Assembly (NCBI GenBank): GCA_021399435.1
Contig: JAJTUP010000035.1
Location: 620,001-684,000 of the forward strand
Origin: Diaporthe sp. PMI_573
Taxonomy: Eukaryota; Ascomycota; Sordariomycetes; Diaporthales; Diaporthaceae
Reading direction: 5' to 3'
DNA length: 64,000 nucleotides
Made by a program: the position numbers and the translations under genes
Part shown: positions 21,009-31,402 of the stretch, one piece after another
How the letters are laid out: each line of letters begins with the position of its first letter
Position numbering within the stretch: position 1 is the first letter of the stretch
Notes under the pieces: generated by a model
Databases searched by the model: none
Seen by the model: the letters and a program-made list of their open reading frames with translations, nothing else
What the model was told of the DNA's origin: nothing

Positions 21009-21527
21009 AAGGAAGGAAGATAGAGGAGTTTGGAGGCTAGTCTCCTCTTAAGAAACTCAGCTACGACCACCTCTTCAGTGAGATTCAGAATCACGACAAG
21101 AAAGTCCGCTACTTCTAGCAGGGTGGAACCTTCGACCCTGAGCTTAATATCCTCGGAAACCCATACAATTTTGCTCTTAATAGTAAGGCAGCAGAGTATG
21201 TTTTCAAACATCATGACAAGCTTAAGAAGTTTACACTGATTCCCACGGACACTACAAAAAGCTCGAGTAGATGGTCGAGGGTCTGGCTAAACTGTCCCCT
21301 GCAGTCGGAGTTCGATCTCTAGCTTTCCATGGAAGATATGATCCGCGGGAGATGGTCTCGTCAAAGGAATCCGACGGTGTGTCCCACACCATCCAGGAAA
21401 CCCTTGCCTGGCGGACTGAGTAGGCGAGTGATTCGCGTTACTCCGCTCCGGATAGTAAGGGGTATAAGGCAGTCATGGCAGATCTCACAGCCTTTCTAGC
21501 AGCATTCACCGACGAAACCCAGTAATG
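21009..21527 (+). pseudogene. Decayed paralogue of the nucleoside-hydrolase-like gene
   Basis: Nucleotide similarity to 13,385-13,955 is obvious along the whole length (for example the LNILGNPYNFALN block and the AADLTAFLAAFTD-like end). A deletion of about 90 bases removes the FFGGASLTLLREL part. TAG codons replace Gln (CAG to TAG in 'FQQGG' near 21117) and Trp (TGG to TAG near 21421), and single-base indels shift the frame. Several changes are C-to-T or G-to-A transitions. The copy is dead and lacks the N-terminal exon. Confidence 0.8.
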
Positions 21528-21534
21528 AGGTTTC

Positions 21535-21826
21535 TGTCGACAAGAATCTAAACAGGGTAGCCGCCACCGATGAAATCTCACTGGCAAATCTCTATGGGCA
21601 GGTAAAAGATCTGACGATCACGGTACGAGTGCTGCAACAGAAATTGAGCTTGCAAACCTATAGCGTCTTAACGCCGGCCTCCTCGTTCCATCCCCCCCTG
21701 GACAGCGACCCCATCAAGGAGCTACCCATCTCCTCGCTTCCATCCGAGGATGGCAATATCAAGAAGGAGTGCTCCTCCCATAATTGTAGGAGCATGTCTC
21801 CGAGCGAGTTTTCGAATGGGAGCTGA
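21535..21826 (+). pseudogene. Fragment of an unknown gene (3' end)
   Basis: One frame is open from about 21523 to a TGA at 21824-21826 and reads NEVSVDKNLNRVAATDEISL, a heptad-like ...VLQQKLSLQ segment, then a Ser/Pro-rich tail. No Met is suitably placed at the start and the family is not recognised. The minus strand at 22030-22240 also holds a short coding-like scrap (ALDVFSGRAKIASDVDDLKK). The rest of 21830-22520 shows nothing I can name. Confidence 0.3.
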
Positions 21827-22537
21827 TTGATTGCTAAGATAATTAGGGTCCGTATTATAGCCTCGATCCTGTATGACAATCCTGCTCAAGACTTGTTTCA
21901 ACCAAGATTGTTCACGAGTGGCGTTTGTCGTTCTTTCATCTCTGGACTGAGGACAACAGGGGCAAGGTAATTGGGGCCCTGGTTGAATGACGCGCGCATC
22001 CCACCTTCCAATATCGCCGCGAGCCCAGGCATCCTTTTGAAACTGGTGCCTACTGCTCCTGCATATTACGGCATGAGCACCGCGTCTTGGTACCACGGCA
22101 GTTTAGAATTAGCAGGCTGTGAAGATACATTCTTTTTTAAGTCGTCGACATCGCTCGCAATTTTGGCCCTGCCTGAGAACACATCTAGTGCTGCTTGATG
22201 TCTTTGATGCGTTTGAGATTGTATTTCGAACAACCGTAGTGTTTGAGCGGATTAAGTAAGTGATAAGCAAATGGTCTGGATTGTTCCGCTACTCCCTTTC
22301 TAATAATGCTAACTACTTTGTGAAAGGACGACTGTCAGCTCTTGGGCGGAGAGTACTGCGACTGTCCAGGATGACAATTCGAGCGTGCCGAACATGATAA
22401 TCGTTATTCTAAAGCAACAGCGGTCCTGGGGCTGAAACGAATAAGTAAGCCATCCTGCAAACACGGCCCAATAGCCGAGATACACCAAAATCGGTCTCAA
22501 GTCTTTGATGGCCGCATATTACGTATCGGCGGTATTA

Positions 22538-23908
22538 CTACTTTTGGTGGAATAGATAGGCGCATTTCACTCTGAAATGGTGGTGGCTGTGATTATAAGC
22601 GATAGTTGATAAGATGGGAAATTTCAAAGGACTTACTGCTAAAGGGCTGTCCGTTGCAGTTGGCTTGTACTGAATATCATGTCCGTCTTCCCTCGGGGCT
22701 TTCTCGATCTCTGGTGGTGGCAGTTTAAATACGCCGCCCTGTCGCCGCAGCCGTTTATCTAGGAACGGCAAGAACGATAGACGTGGATCAAGCTCTGCAG
22801 GCTTAGCTGATTGATCAACGTTGAAACTAAGGAGTTTTTGTTGGGTTTGACTGTATATTTCACTATCCGCAGTCTCTGACACACAGATCGTAGAATAATC
22901 ACTCTCTGACCTTTCGTCAATGTCCACAGGATGTCCTGTATTTATATCCTCTTTGCGCCATGTATATTCGATGGGTTGATTAGAAACTTGGACATAATTT
23001 GCGCAGTCTTCTTCAGCTGGATCTGATTCCGACATTTTCAAAAAGTGCCCAATAATATTACCCATCACCAAAATGTGCGACAAAGTATCTGCTGGGACAG
23101 AAGGGTGTTCAATCTGGGTCTGCACCTCTTCAGACTGCAAAGCCATGTATGCGCTCAAAAAAGGCTTACCTGCCCTCCACACTGGGCAGTTTAATATATC
23201 ATGCTGAGTATTGTCGTTTGTGACGGCTTGATCTAGATCTGCCTGAACTCTATCTCGTCCCTCTAGCTTGAGGGTCCGAAATCCGAGATCATATGCTCTT
23301 TGTTGAAATCGCTGTACAGCGCTGCGTTGAACTTGTCCCACTAATCGACGGCCGTCCTTGCCACAGAGCGGGGATTCGTAGCTGAGCTCCGCGAAGTTTT
23401 GCAGTGCGAATACGAGGAGTCTCGTGTACGCGATATAAAACGCGCCTTTGCCTAAATGATCATTTGTATAGTGACAATCATCTCCATTGCCGTAAATATG
23501 TCCGTCGCTTGGTTGGAAATGCCTTTTGAGCACATTCCTTAATGTCGGCTGGTTTCTGCGTCGGGATCGATCTGGCGCGACAAATTTCCAGATGGCCCTA
23601 ACTGCGGGTGAAAAATACAGCATATCCTTGTGGAGCGTCTCGATGCTTGAAATACGCCGCTTTACTGTGCACACGCTCTGCTCTAGACTTTGTCGTTCTC
23701 CTTTGTCAGTAATTTCTGTGAAAACTTCGTTTGAGCGAAACAAGTCCCGGATTGCGGCAAGGTCCTCGTGATGAGTTGGAAAGAGTTTTTCCAGTCGACG
23801 AACAGTATCCACATCGACAGCGTTAGCGAAAGCATCCACACCCTTGATGCGTGCTCGATCTCTCAGTTCGATTCGTGCAATTTCTTTCCTGTCGCCTGCA
23901 CACGACAT
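22538..23908 (-). CDS. DUF3723-like protein, 456 aa (Starship-associated family, tentative)
   Basis: The ORF starts at ATG 23906-23908. The N-terminal part RDRARIKGVDAFANAV, then TVRRLEKLF, then AIRDLFRSNEVF, then a VKRRI-S helix and a KDMLYFSPAVRAIWKF segment follows the order I know for DUF3723 proteins, which are frequent cargo of Starship elements. The middle holds AYTRLLVFALQNFAELSYESP, then an acidic linker. The C-terminus (YNHSHHHFRVKCAYLFHQ) is shared with a relic at 8.26-8.34 kb. Function is unknown. A truncated hAT copy begins 63 bases upstream of the Met, so the true 5' end may have been cut off by that insertion. Confidence 0.5.
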   Translation of the reverse strand: MSCAGDRKEIARIELRDRARIKGVDAFANAVDVDTVRRLEKLFPTHHEDLAAIRDLFRSNEVFTEITDKGERQSLEQSVCTVKRRISSIETLHKDMLYFSPAVRAIWKFVAPDRSRRRNQPTLRNVLKRHFQPSDGHIYGNGDDCHYTNDHLGKGAFYIAYTRLLVFALQNFAELSYESPLCGKDGRRLVGQVQRSAVQRFQQRAYDLGFRTLKLEGRDRVQADLDQAVTNDNTQHDILNCPVWRAGKPFLSAYMALQSEEVQTQIEHPSVPADTLSHILVMGNIIGHFLKMSESDPAEEDCANYVQVSNQPIEYTWRKEDINTGHPVDIDERSESDYSTICVSETADSEIYSQTQQKLLSFNVDQSAKPAELDPRLSFLPFLDKRLRRQGGVFKLPPPEIEKAPREDGHDIQYKPTATDSPLAVSPLKFPILSTIAYNHSHHHFRVKCAYLFHQK

Positions 23909-23970
23909 AGGGTTTGATTGAGGTGGCCTTATTTGTTGATCGCTAGGCAGCGAGGGTTGCCTATTTCTGG

Positions 23971-24964
23971 CAGCGTTCCACGCAAACCAAACAAAGCAAA
24001 TGGGATAGTCCCGCTTGATTTGCTTTGCTAATATAGGCCATTTGCGGACTTGCCTCTAATTTTTTCGCCTTGTTGACTTGGTTGACTTGCCCATTTGCCA
24101 CTGGAAAGGCCCCACAACTTTCCTAAATAGGAAGGTATGATAGCTCCTCTGGGTTGGTCATCATCGCCATCTCTGCCGCCGGCCCAGCCATAGTCCCTTT
24201 CTTCAGCCAGTCCTTTAAACAAAGCAGCATTTCGAGTGTTGCCCCCTTCATTCTGTGCCTCTGTGAGGTTATCGTGAGCTTCCCTTGGCTAAAGACCCGC
24301 TCGCACTCTGATGACATCGCAGGCACAGATAGCACGTCTATGGCCATTTGTGACAGAATAGGGAACTCTGTACGATGGTCTCGCCACCAGCAAAGAGGGT
24401 TAAGAGGAACCTCACGCCCTGCTTTGTCTCTCTGCCGAGGGATCCTCATCGCGACATAATTCTTATACTCCATTTCTGGCGTCAACGGCTGTTGTTGTGC
24501 CTCTGGTTCAGGCGATGGCGATGGCTCCATAAACGCCGTTCTTCGCTTCTCCATAACTGATAGCTGAGGATTAGCAACAACAGGCTGGGGACGCTGTGAC
24601 TGTTGTGGAGGAGGAGTTGTTGCTTTATCAGAGACCCAGTACTTCCGTAAGAAGTTCTTGAACTGTTGTTCGGCCTCATCCAACAATAGCGGCGCCGCTT
24701 TCCTGATACCACCTGTGCGATAACGAGGATGAAGAATCGTAGCCGCTAAGTAAATCTGGCAGCTTCGCAACCTCCTCTTGTATTTGGCCACCAAATATAA
24801 AGCCTCTTGGACCGAGACCTGGAGAAACAGAGCGCCTTCAAAGCCATATTCAGCCTCCCGTTGCTTCTGCCGCCACGATGTGCCCCGCGATGTAGATGTA
24901 TCAGACTCTTCAGCCTCCTCTTGTTGCTGCCGCTGGCGCGATCTAGGCCGCGATGATGACTGTG
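23971..24964 (-). mobile_element. Truncated hAT element, copy 1 (left end intact)
   Basis: Begins with the same 20-base terminus as copy 2 at 59182 (CAGCGTTCCACGCAAACC...) and matches it nearly base for base up to 24964. There the similarity stops inside the transposase gene, and a 125-base segment also found near 40.8 kb follows. The right terminus is missing. The sequence before the left end, ATTTCTGG (23963-23970), would be the target duplication, but no second copy exists. Confidence 0.85.
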
Positions 24965-25082
24965 TCACATTAATTTTTTGTATGGCGAACCCATAGTGTT
25001 TTTTAATTCGGGCACATGGGGCGGCATGATTAGTCATGAAATTGGGCGCGCCATCCATTTTTTTGGGCGCGAATATCCGCAT
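24123..25082 (-). pseudogene. hAT transposase C-terminal half with a foreign N-terminus
   Basis: The last part (LYWWRDHRTEF-like, then MAIDVLSVPAMSSECERVF and MLLCLKDWLKKG) is the hAT dimerisation domain. The first about 40 residues (MRIFAPKKMDGAPNF...YGFAIQKINVT, partial) come from the unrelated 125-base segment and are in frame, so a continuous 319-residue ORF has formed by chance or by fusion. The catalytic core is absent. It cannot be an active transposase, but a dimerisation-only protein could interfere with or be bound by the full enzyme. Confidence 0.7.
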
Positions 25083-25088
25083 TCAAAA
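24963..25088 (-). repeat. 125-base repeat, copy A (inverted partner at 40745-40867)
   Basis: On the minus strand it runs from GCGGATATTCGC to CAAAAAATTAATGTGAC. Aligned with 40745-40867 it keeps both ends exactly and most of the middle, including the ATGGG...CGCCAT block. Both copies read in one frame as RIF...P-K-D...F-T-H-A...YG-x-A-x-QKINVT, hinting at coding origin. Confidence 0.6.
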
Positions 25089-25260
25089 GAAATATCTTGC
25101 GCATCAGCATGACTGGTTGTCAGAATTCTTCGTATCTTTTATTTCCATCCCATTTCTACAATTTTCGAGCTGGATCACAGATACTGTACTGTATCAAAAT
25201 ACTCTGCAAATCAAATACGGTACACAACTTGACCTCGACTGACCCCCTGACTGTTGGAAA

Positions 25261-25680
25261 ATGGCTCCAATTTCGACCGCAAATCCAGACGGCGCCAACC
25301 CCACCCCGCGCTCAGACGCGCAAGAGGTCACGAGCTCCTGCCTTGCTGCACGACCTCGTATCGAGTCTAGCAACGTCAGCCAGGATTCCGCCTCTCAGGT
25401 TAAGAAAGTTGCCGAAGCTATCCTCACGTCGGACGGCCAAGTGCCACAAACGGCTCAGATACTAAGCCAGGCCAAGGCTGCACTTACAGTTATGATGGAG
25501 CAGGTCCAATTATTACAACCTTTTAACGAACAACATGGCTACAAAGATGAGTTTGGAGACATCATTAAGCGGAAGCTGGACCTCGTCAAGTACTTCCAGG
25601 CCGAGGAGGAGGAACGAGCCAAGACATTTGCTCGGCTACAACGGGCTGTAGCTCTTTCTGTTGCTCAACTGGGGTTGTAA
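25261..25680 (+). CDS. Small hypothetical protein, 139 aa
   Basis: ATG at 25261 in good context (AAAATGGC) opens an uninterrupted ORF to TAA. The product has a Ser/Ala/Pro-rich N-terminus, then a helical region (SQVKKVAEAILTSDGQ, then ILSQAKAALTVMMEQVQLL, then DIIKRKLDLVKYFQAEEEERAKT) likely to form amphipathic helices. There is no signal peptide or membrane helix. Codon use and composition look genuine. It could be an accessory ORF of a transposon, as it lies between a hAT remnant and a Tc1-type relic. Confidence 0.45.
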   Translation: MAPISTANPDGANPTPRSDAQEVTSSCLAARPRIESSNVSQDSASQVKKVAEAILTSDGQVPQTAQILSQAKAALTVMMEQVQLLQPFNEQHGYKDEFGDIIKRKLDLVKYFQAEEEERAKTFARLQRAVALSVAQLGL

Positions 25681-26029
25681 CAGATTATTCTTAGGAGTCG
25701 GGAGAATGATATCGAGTCTCATCAATCACGTTCTGGTTATTTGGGAAGGTTGTGGAAGCATGGCGAGTACCTGACGGGTCCAAAATGTTCTACGCCAGTC
25801 GAGTAGAGTATAGTTCAAGCGGAAGTCCCAAAAATAGAAACTCCCCGATGGATTGGGTCCTCGTCCTAGGTATTCCATCTTTCCGCTGAATTTACCCCAG
25901 GCTGCTGTGGCGTGCATTTTGCGGACCCAGGTTTCCCATGTTCTCCCAGCTCGCGATGAGTCACCCCTTGCAAGTTTCCAATATTGGCTAGATCCTGGCT
26001 AGCTCTTCTACAATAAATCAGGATAGGTG

Positions 26030-26439
26030 CTGAGACAGGCCATCTGGCTAGGGTCCAGCACCGCCAATATATACTCGGTCTCTGTGTATGAGGGTAGTGC
26101 AGACGGCCAGGGCTTCATCGGCGTCATTGAACACGAGGTTCCTCCCAAGACGAGGCCATCTCAGGGCCCAATTCGGTACTGGCGATGGAGAATGCTAGTT
26201 TCTACTTTCACGATGACCTCCAACGTGTATGTGACCAGGCCGGCGTTCGGCTCAAATATCTACCTCCATACTCGCCTGATCTGAACCAATTCAAGCTTTC
26301 TTTGGCGATATGAAGAAGTACATTCGCTGCCACTTCCAGTACCATCAGAACCAATGGCGTATGCAGGAGGACTGGCGTCAGCTTCTAATTAATTATGTAT
26401 ACGCGGTTACCTCGAATAAGGAAGATTTAAAAGTGTGAT
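26030..26439 (+). pseudogene. Tc1/IS630-type transposase C-terminal relic
   Basis: Reading about 26184-26439 gives ENASFYFHDDLQRVC followed by LKYLPPYSPDLNQF and KKYIRCHF. The PPYSPDLN-P-IE motif with its Asp is the hallmark of the last catalytic segment of DDE_3 (IS630/Tc1) transposases. The Pro-Ile-Glu after it has become QF. Upstream the frame is broken. No TIRs were found. Confidence 0.7.
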
Positions 26440-26520
26440 CCGCGCTGCTAAACACCGTTTTTAGTATATTCCTTTCGATCGTAGCATCCATCTTTGTTCT
26501 TGAACATTTTTAATATGTCC

Positions 26521-27120
26521 TTACCTCTCATCAAGGTCAATTGTGACCTGGTCCAGCCGTGCCGCTGGCGATCGCACTTGTAAAGCTAATTGTTCCTCTG
26601 CAGGCGGCCTCGCAGCAGACGGAACAGCTTCCGGTTGAGGCTGCGAGGTCTGTATTTGGGCCTCGATCAACAAAAATGTGTCCATACTGATGTCGTACCC
26701 CTCACACAACTTCTCAGATGATATCACAACCTCGTCTGTCGAGCCTTCAAGCTGTCAGGCAGCCTTACACTCGTCACACTTTTCACAGACGAAGTCACTT
26801 AAAGAGAGCCGCAGTTCCGTCGATTCAACTGCCTCCCCATTTGCGTCCCGAAATGTCTAGGTAATTCGTGTTAGTCGGAGTATCTTGGCTCTGAGGCGCA
26901 GAATCATGAGCATTACCTGGTTGTTAACATCTCTGCGAGCAGAAGTAGTGGTTCCGGTGGCGCTTCCGGAGTTGGCTCTCCAAACCGACAAAGTTGCAGG
27001 TGCTGCGCCTCTAGTCACGACTCCATCGCGTATACCAGCCCTGTATATCTGACCAACCCGTGGGCTTCGGCTTCTACTGACAAAATCAATCAGTGCGGTT
27101 GCACCGTATATAAAGGCTTT
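26521..27120 (-). pseudogene. Unknown gene remnant with one intron and one in-frame stop
   Basis: A coherent protein can be read from about 27115: GAAKAFIYGATALIDFV, then IYRAGIRDGVVTRGAAPATL, then SVWRANSGSATGTTTSARRD. An intron at 26857-26918 (GTAATG...CTAG) leads to TFRDANGEAVESTELRL and a CEKCDECK motif. A TGA follows near 26754, and the frame then continues to the end at 26521. The Cys pair could be half of a zinc site. The family is unknown to me. The nonsense codon and missing start mark it as decayed. Confidence 0.4.
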
Positions 27121-27202
27121 GGCTGCACCATAATCGAAATCTTCTCACGATGGTGATTTCGAGCAGCCGATCCTCGTTTTTTGTGTGCTCTCTCTCTCTT
27201 CT

Positions 27203-27205
<3 letters not shown>

Positions 27206-27250
<45 letters not shown>

Positions 27251-27252
27251 CG
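27206..27252. repeat. (CA)n microsatellite
   Basis: An almost pure CA run with one interrupting A, preceded by a CT-rich run (27187-27205). It immediately precedes the ATG of a small ORF at 27253. Confidence 0.9.
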
Positions 27253-27518
27253 ATGCCCGTGCGCTCCGCGTTCACGAGCGCGCGGTTGGCGGCTCGCGCC
27301 GCCAATAAGGTATGTACTGTGCTCGTTTTAGGTCGTGGTTAGTGACATATACTAACCTTTCGAGCAGAAGAAGCCCGTCAAGAAGATTGTTTTGGGTGGC
27401 CCGTGCTCCCGCCGCCGATCAGGCCGAGCAAGCTCGTCTCGACGAGCAGAACGGTTGTGCGCTTCCTGCCGAGCTTGAGGACGAGGACGAGAGCGAGGAG
27501 GCCTTGGCGTTGACTTGA
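27253..27518 (+). pseudogene. Small ORF with intron and frameshift, unknown
   Basis: ATG 27253 starts MPVRSAFTSARLAARAANK. A canonical intron (27310-27368, GTATGT...ACTAAC...GCAG) leads to KKPVKKIVLG. The sensible continuation (ARAPAADQAEQARLDEQ, then an acidic ELEDEDESEEALAL tail) is one base out of frame. The stop would be at 27516-27518. It looks like a recently broken small basic-then-acidic protein. Confidence 0.35.
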
Positions 27519-27519
27519 T

Positions 27520-28670
27520 TGGAGGATTTAGCGGCTCGATGAGACAGAACATGTCCAAGCATGCACAGGACTCGATGGGGTCTGCAGACAGGGTACCCGC
27601 TCGTTGTCGAAACTCCTGCTGGCATGATTATAGGACTGGCAACATCAACGCTGACGTGGAACCCTGGACCGATGCCGAAGTCGCACTCCTCCAGGGTCTT
27701 TATGCTGCTTTGGTTGCGTGAGCAAGCCTCTGTACGAATTTGCCTTGCCTTGTTTCAACCTTACTGGGACGGCCGTATTGGGACGTGTATTGGAAACAAG
27801 GTCAACTTGGATTGGACAAGTCACTCTACAAACTTGCAAACCCTGATGCTAGACCACCAAAGGCCAAACCATTGGATTGGTACGATCATCACCGAAAGGA
27901 GCTCAAACGAAGGTATAACAACCCAGAACCTAGCCCGCGCGTGACTCTCAACGGGTCGCAGTGCATTAGGAACTTAAGATCAACTTAAGCGGTTCCTCAA
28001 TTTACTCATGCGTTGGTTATCCCGACCCCGGGCAGTACTCGATATATTTCTTGACTTGCTTGCGCAAGTGCCTGATAGCGAACCTGCTGGCTGAGCTAGG
28101 CCAGGTTTTGCATTCTCCAAGTGGAAACCGGTTATCATGGATCAATTGGAGCATTTCCTGCACGCACGCCTCCGGAATGCATAATCTGAGGGTTCATTCG
28201 TGGGTTTTCATGTACACCATCATGAGTTTCAAACGATGGGGGTTCCTTATAGCTGGTGTCTGATCCCACAATCCCGCTTCGTTTATTTATTATCATTGTT
28301 ACACTACTTGAGCCTTTACTTTTTCCTTTGTTCTTTTTCCATTTGTTCCGATTCATTTGTCTGGATTGTTTCTCTCTCACTTCAGTTTTATTTGTCAAAT
28401 TGTCTCCTGAGGCCTTAGCTTCCCATTCTCATCTTAGTATTGCCACTCTATAGGCCGAGCCGACGGCGAGTAGTAATAGGCGTCATACACAAGCGCATCT
28501 GTTGGAAAGCTTCTGATTACTATAGACCTGACCGGCGCGCAGACCGCGCTTTTGCGATTGAAAACGGATGCTTCGAAAGTTTGATGTCGCCCTGGAGACA
28601 TGAAGAAACCCCGCTAAAACCCCCTCCCTGATCCCCGACTCCCTGCCTTGTGCTGAACTCTCCCTCCCTG
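27520..28670. other. Stretch with a coding relic but no complete gene
   Basis: Plus-strand 27990-28185 reads RFLNLLMRWLSRPRAVLDIF, then LLAQVPDSEPAG, a stop, then KWKPVIMDQLEHFLHARL. This looks like a protein fragment with one nonsense codon, family unknown. 28260-28400 is T-rich. Nothing else is supported. Confidence 0.3.
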
Positions 28671-28678
28671 ACTTGCCC

Positions 28679-28942
28679 ATGCCTTCTTTTCTCCCCAACC
28701 TCCCGGACGGGACCACTGTTCTATCTCTGCTCCTCCGGGGAGAGGGCGACGATACTCTCGTCCAGCTGCTCTCGAGGTGCTTATTTCTGCTAGAGCCGGA
28801 TCTTCCGTCCGGCGCCGAGAAGAAGAGCGGCCTTTCGGAAGATAATGTATGGTACTTGCGCTGTTACAAATCTGGGGTTCCGCCCGTTATTCTAGGTGCG
28901 AATATTTCTCTAGGATCAGCTCCTAGCAATACACCGTCATGA
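28679..28942 (+). CDS. Short hypothetical protein after a CT-rich leader
   Basis: ATG 28679 gives MPSFLPNLPDGTTVLSLLLR, then a Leu-rich, acidic chain ending in TGA at 28940-28942 (87 residues). The upstream 60 bases are strongly CT-rich (CCCTCCCTGATCCC...), as in many fungal 5' UTRs, which supports a real start. No family is recognised and it may be only a first exon. Confidence 0.3.
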   Translation: MPSFLPNLPDGTTVLSLLLRGEGDDTLVQLLSRCLFLLEPDLPSGAEKKSGLSEDNVWYLRCYKSGVPPVILGANISLGSAPSNTPS

Positions 28943-30080
28943 AATCCATGAAGAGCTGCAAGGTACAGGTCCTGTTGTGCCCCAATTTATGTGTCTGCAC
29001 TGATTCTTGTTCGAGCATTCCAATCGAGCTCGTTCAATTTAACCGACTTTGTTTATTGTCTGCTTGACGTACAGTAATATGAAGCAACAGAAGTCGATGC
29101 AGCTGCCCTGCGAATACTGCAGCAAACAAGGACAAAGAGTGCGCAGGTAGCTATGTGTCAGGAGCTGCCCGCCGTACCAGCTACACTAACAGACCAAAAA
29201 ATCAAGCAATGGCGGGTCTCCCCCGTCATCCGGCGGGTCCGTACTATAAACCCTGACACTATGCCGTTCCCTTTTTGAAGCAGCCGTCACGTCACTTTTG
29301 CCGATCAAAGTACGATCCTTGGATTCAAGAGTACAGTACCATGTTTGAGAGTAAAAACGATTTGTTTGAACAGAAAATAATTATACATATCTCGAACGCT
29401 ACCCGCCATCGACCGCTGCGCAGAAGCCCCTAAACATCCGCTCATTCTCTTGTCCTCAGCCAGGTTGATGAACATACGGAGTAGATCATTAGAAAAAGGA
29501 GTAGCCTTTCTAAGAGCTAGTAGACTTTTTTACGATCGACGGGTACATCCCCATCGCGTCGCGTCTTAGCAATGCCGCGTGATGTTGAACTATTTGAAGC
29601 CACTCTGGTCTTATGAATTTACGAGTGGTCACCGAAGAAGTCGACTGCAAGTGGATAAGGCTGTCTGTGTCTCACCGAGCAGCAGATTTGACCGTGGCGG
29701 CAAGGTCGCTTGGAGGAACAACCATACAAGGAAGCGGACTGCCAAGGGTTACAACTGGCATGTCCTCATCAGAGTAACTGAAGCTAGAGGAGGAAGATGG
29801 CAGAGTTGGAGCCAATTCTTTATCATCATCCGGCACTATTACACGATGATAAGACACACTAGTAGCCCGATCGGCAACTGTGTCAAACTGATCAGGCCCG
29901 AAACGTTGCCGGGCCCGGACGCCGTTCAGGAGAGGGGAAAAGTGGTCGTCTGATTGGTAGATATAAAATGTCGCCGTTATATTCGCACATGAGATGGTTC
30001 TTTTGGCTGCTACAGCTGAAAACTAAAAGAATTTCTTACATTCTGTTTGGGTGGGCTGGTGATCTGCGCAGACTAGTGAC
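28943..30080. other. Stretch without a complete gene
   Basis: Minus-strand 29672-29950 is open and reads FSPLLNGVRARQRFGPDQFD then VIVPDDDKELAPTLPSSSSS. This may be the tail of an unknown protein. The remainder, including 28950-29570, contains no supported feature. Confidence 0.3.
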
Positions 30081-30294
30081 GTTGTACAGTTTGTACAACC
30101 TTGTTGTACGTACGTACGTACAGGAAGAAAATGTACGTACATGTACTATGTACGTACGACTGAGCCCACTATATTCCAAATCAGGTAATTTATGGGTCAT
30201 GCCGTACAAGTACGGAGCTGTACAAAACTTTGCCGGCTTAACAACTCAGCGTTACTCTGCCATTCTCTCCCAATTGAACGCATCGCCAAAAAAG

Positions 30295-30768
30295 ATGGCC
30301 CCTGCCAAAGCTAACGCTGCCTTCATTTGGCGACAGTTTATCGACCTCGGCCGCTCGAACCCCAAGAAAAGCAAGCGATACAGATGCCGTCACTGCCAGA
30401 AGGACTTTGCAGCGACCTCTGTTGGGAGGCCGAAAGAGCACCTCGCTGCGTGTGACAAATGGCAAGCTACGCAGCGACAAGAGCGCCAAGCTCGAGATAA
30501 CGCCGGCTATCTTCCCTCATATTCTGAAGCTGTACAAAAGAAGATAACGGAGGTCGGAATTCAGCATATCTCTCAGGACGAGAGCCGCAGTTTCGCCTAT
30601 GATGCCGCCGCTGCTGTAATCGCCGGCGGTCGCCCCTTCAGCCTCTTCGAGAGCCGTCGTTGGCGTTATTTCTTCACTCGCATCAAGCCTGGCTGGAAGC
30701 CCCCTAGCCGTGCCGTCATCACGCGAATTCTTCCCGAGTTCTATCAGGAAATCTGCCCTCCGGCCTGA
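30295..30768 (+). pseudogene. hAT transposase N-terminus with BED zinc finger
   Basis: ATG 30295 starts MAPAKANAAFIWRQFIDLG. Cys31, Cys34, His49 and Cys53 (CRHCQKDF...KEHLAAC) form a BED-type finger that binds transposon ends. The frame ends at 30766-30768 just where the C-terminal fragment starts in another frame, marking an internal deletion of the catalytic core. Confidence 0.65.
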
Positions 30769-30769
30769 T

Positions 30770-31402
30770 ACAACAGGTCCAAACTCGAAACTTCCGCCTA
30801 GCGTCTTTGCACGCGTACAAGAATATTTGCAGAAACAGCTGGAAAATGACGACGAGTATCACCGTGCCCTCTCCGAATTCACACACTTCCGAATGCGTAC
30901 AGGCGGCCCAGACGGCTTATTCAATAAGCACAGCGCTGTATACGACGATGGTTTCAGGCCAGCAATGGCGTGGCAGTGCCTCCTCAACCAGGGCTCGATT
31001 CTGGCTAGAGTAGCTGTGAAGGTAATGAACACGCTTGCAAACTCCGTACCTTCAGAACGAAGTTTCTCTGCTATCAGGTTCATACACACGAAAGCTCGAA
31101 ATCGCCTTACGCCCATGCACGCGGACATGCAGGCCTTCATTTTTATGAATGATCGCGTATTAGATCGCCTTAAGGATCAGAAGTACGCGCATAAAAAGCG
31201 CTGGGCGGATCTTGAGGAGAAGGACTGGCTGGAACTTGAAGATTCGTACCTCGAGTTGTTTGTGAATGCGCAGGGCAAGAAGGTCTGGATGGATGGTGTG
31301 ATGGCCTCTGCCAATGGAGATTTCGAGTGGGAAGGTGTCTTACAGTCGACAGGTGATATATTGGGGGTTGGTACTGAAGTGGAATCAGTGGTTGGAGACT
31401 AG
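30770..31402 (+). pseudogene. hAT transposase C-terminal dimerisation fragment
   Basis: The open frame contains LARVAVKVMNTLANSVPSER, then SFSAIRFIHTKARNRL and an FIFMNDRVL helix. This is the hATC dimerisation domain, in which S-x-ERxFS is diagnostic. A Trp/Glu-rich tail follows to TAG at 31400-31402. It is out of frame with the BED part. Confidence 0.65.

Noticed and set aside
27206..27252. CA run as a regulatory element
   Set aside because: It is an ordinary microsatellite, and its position before a frameshifted ORF is probably coincidental.
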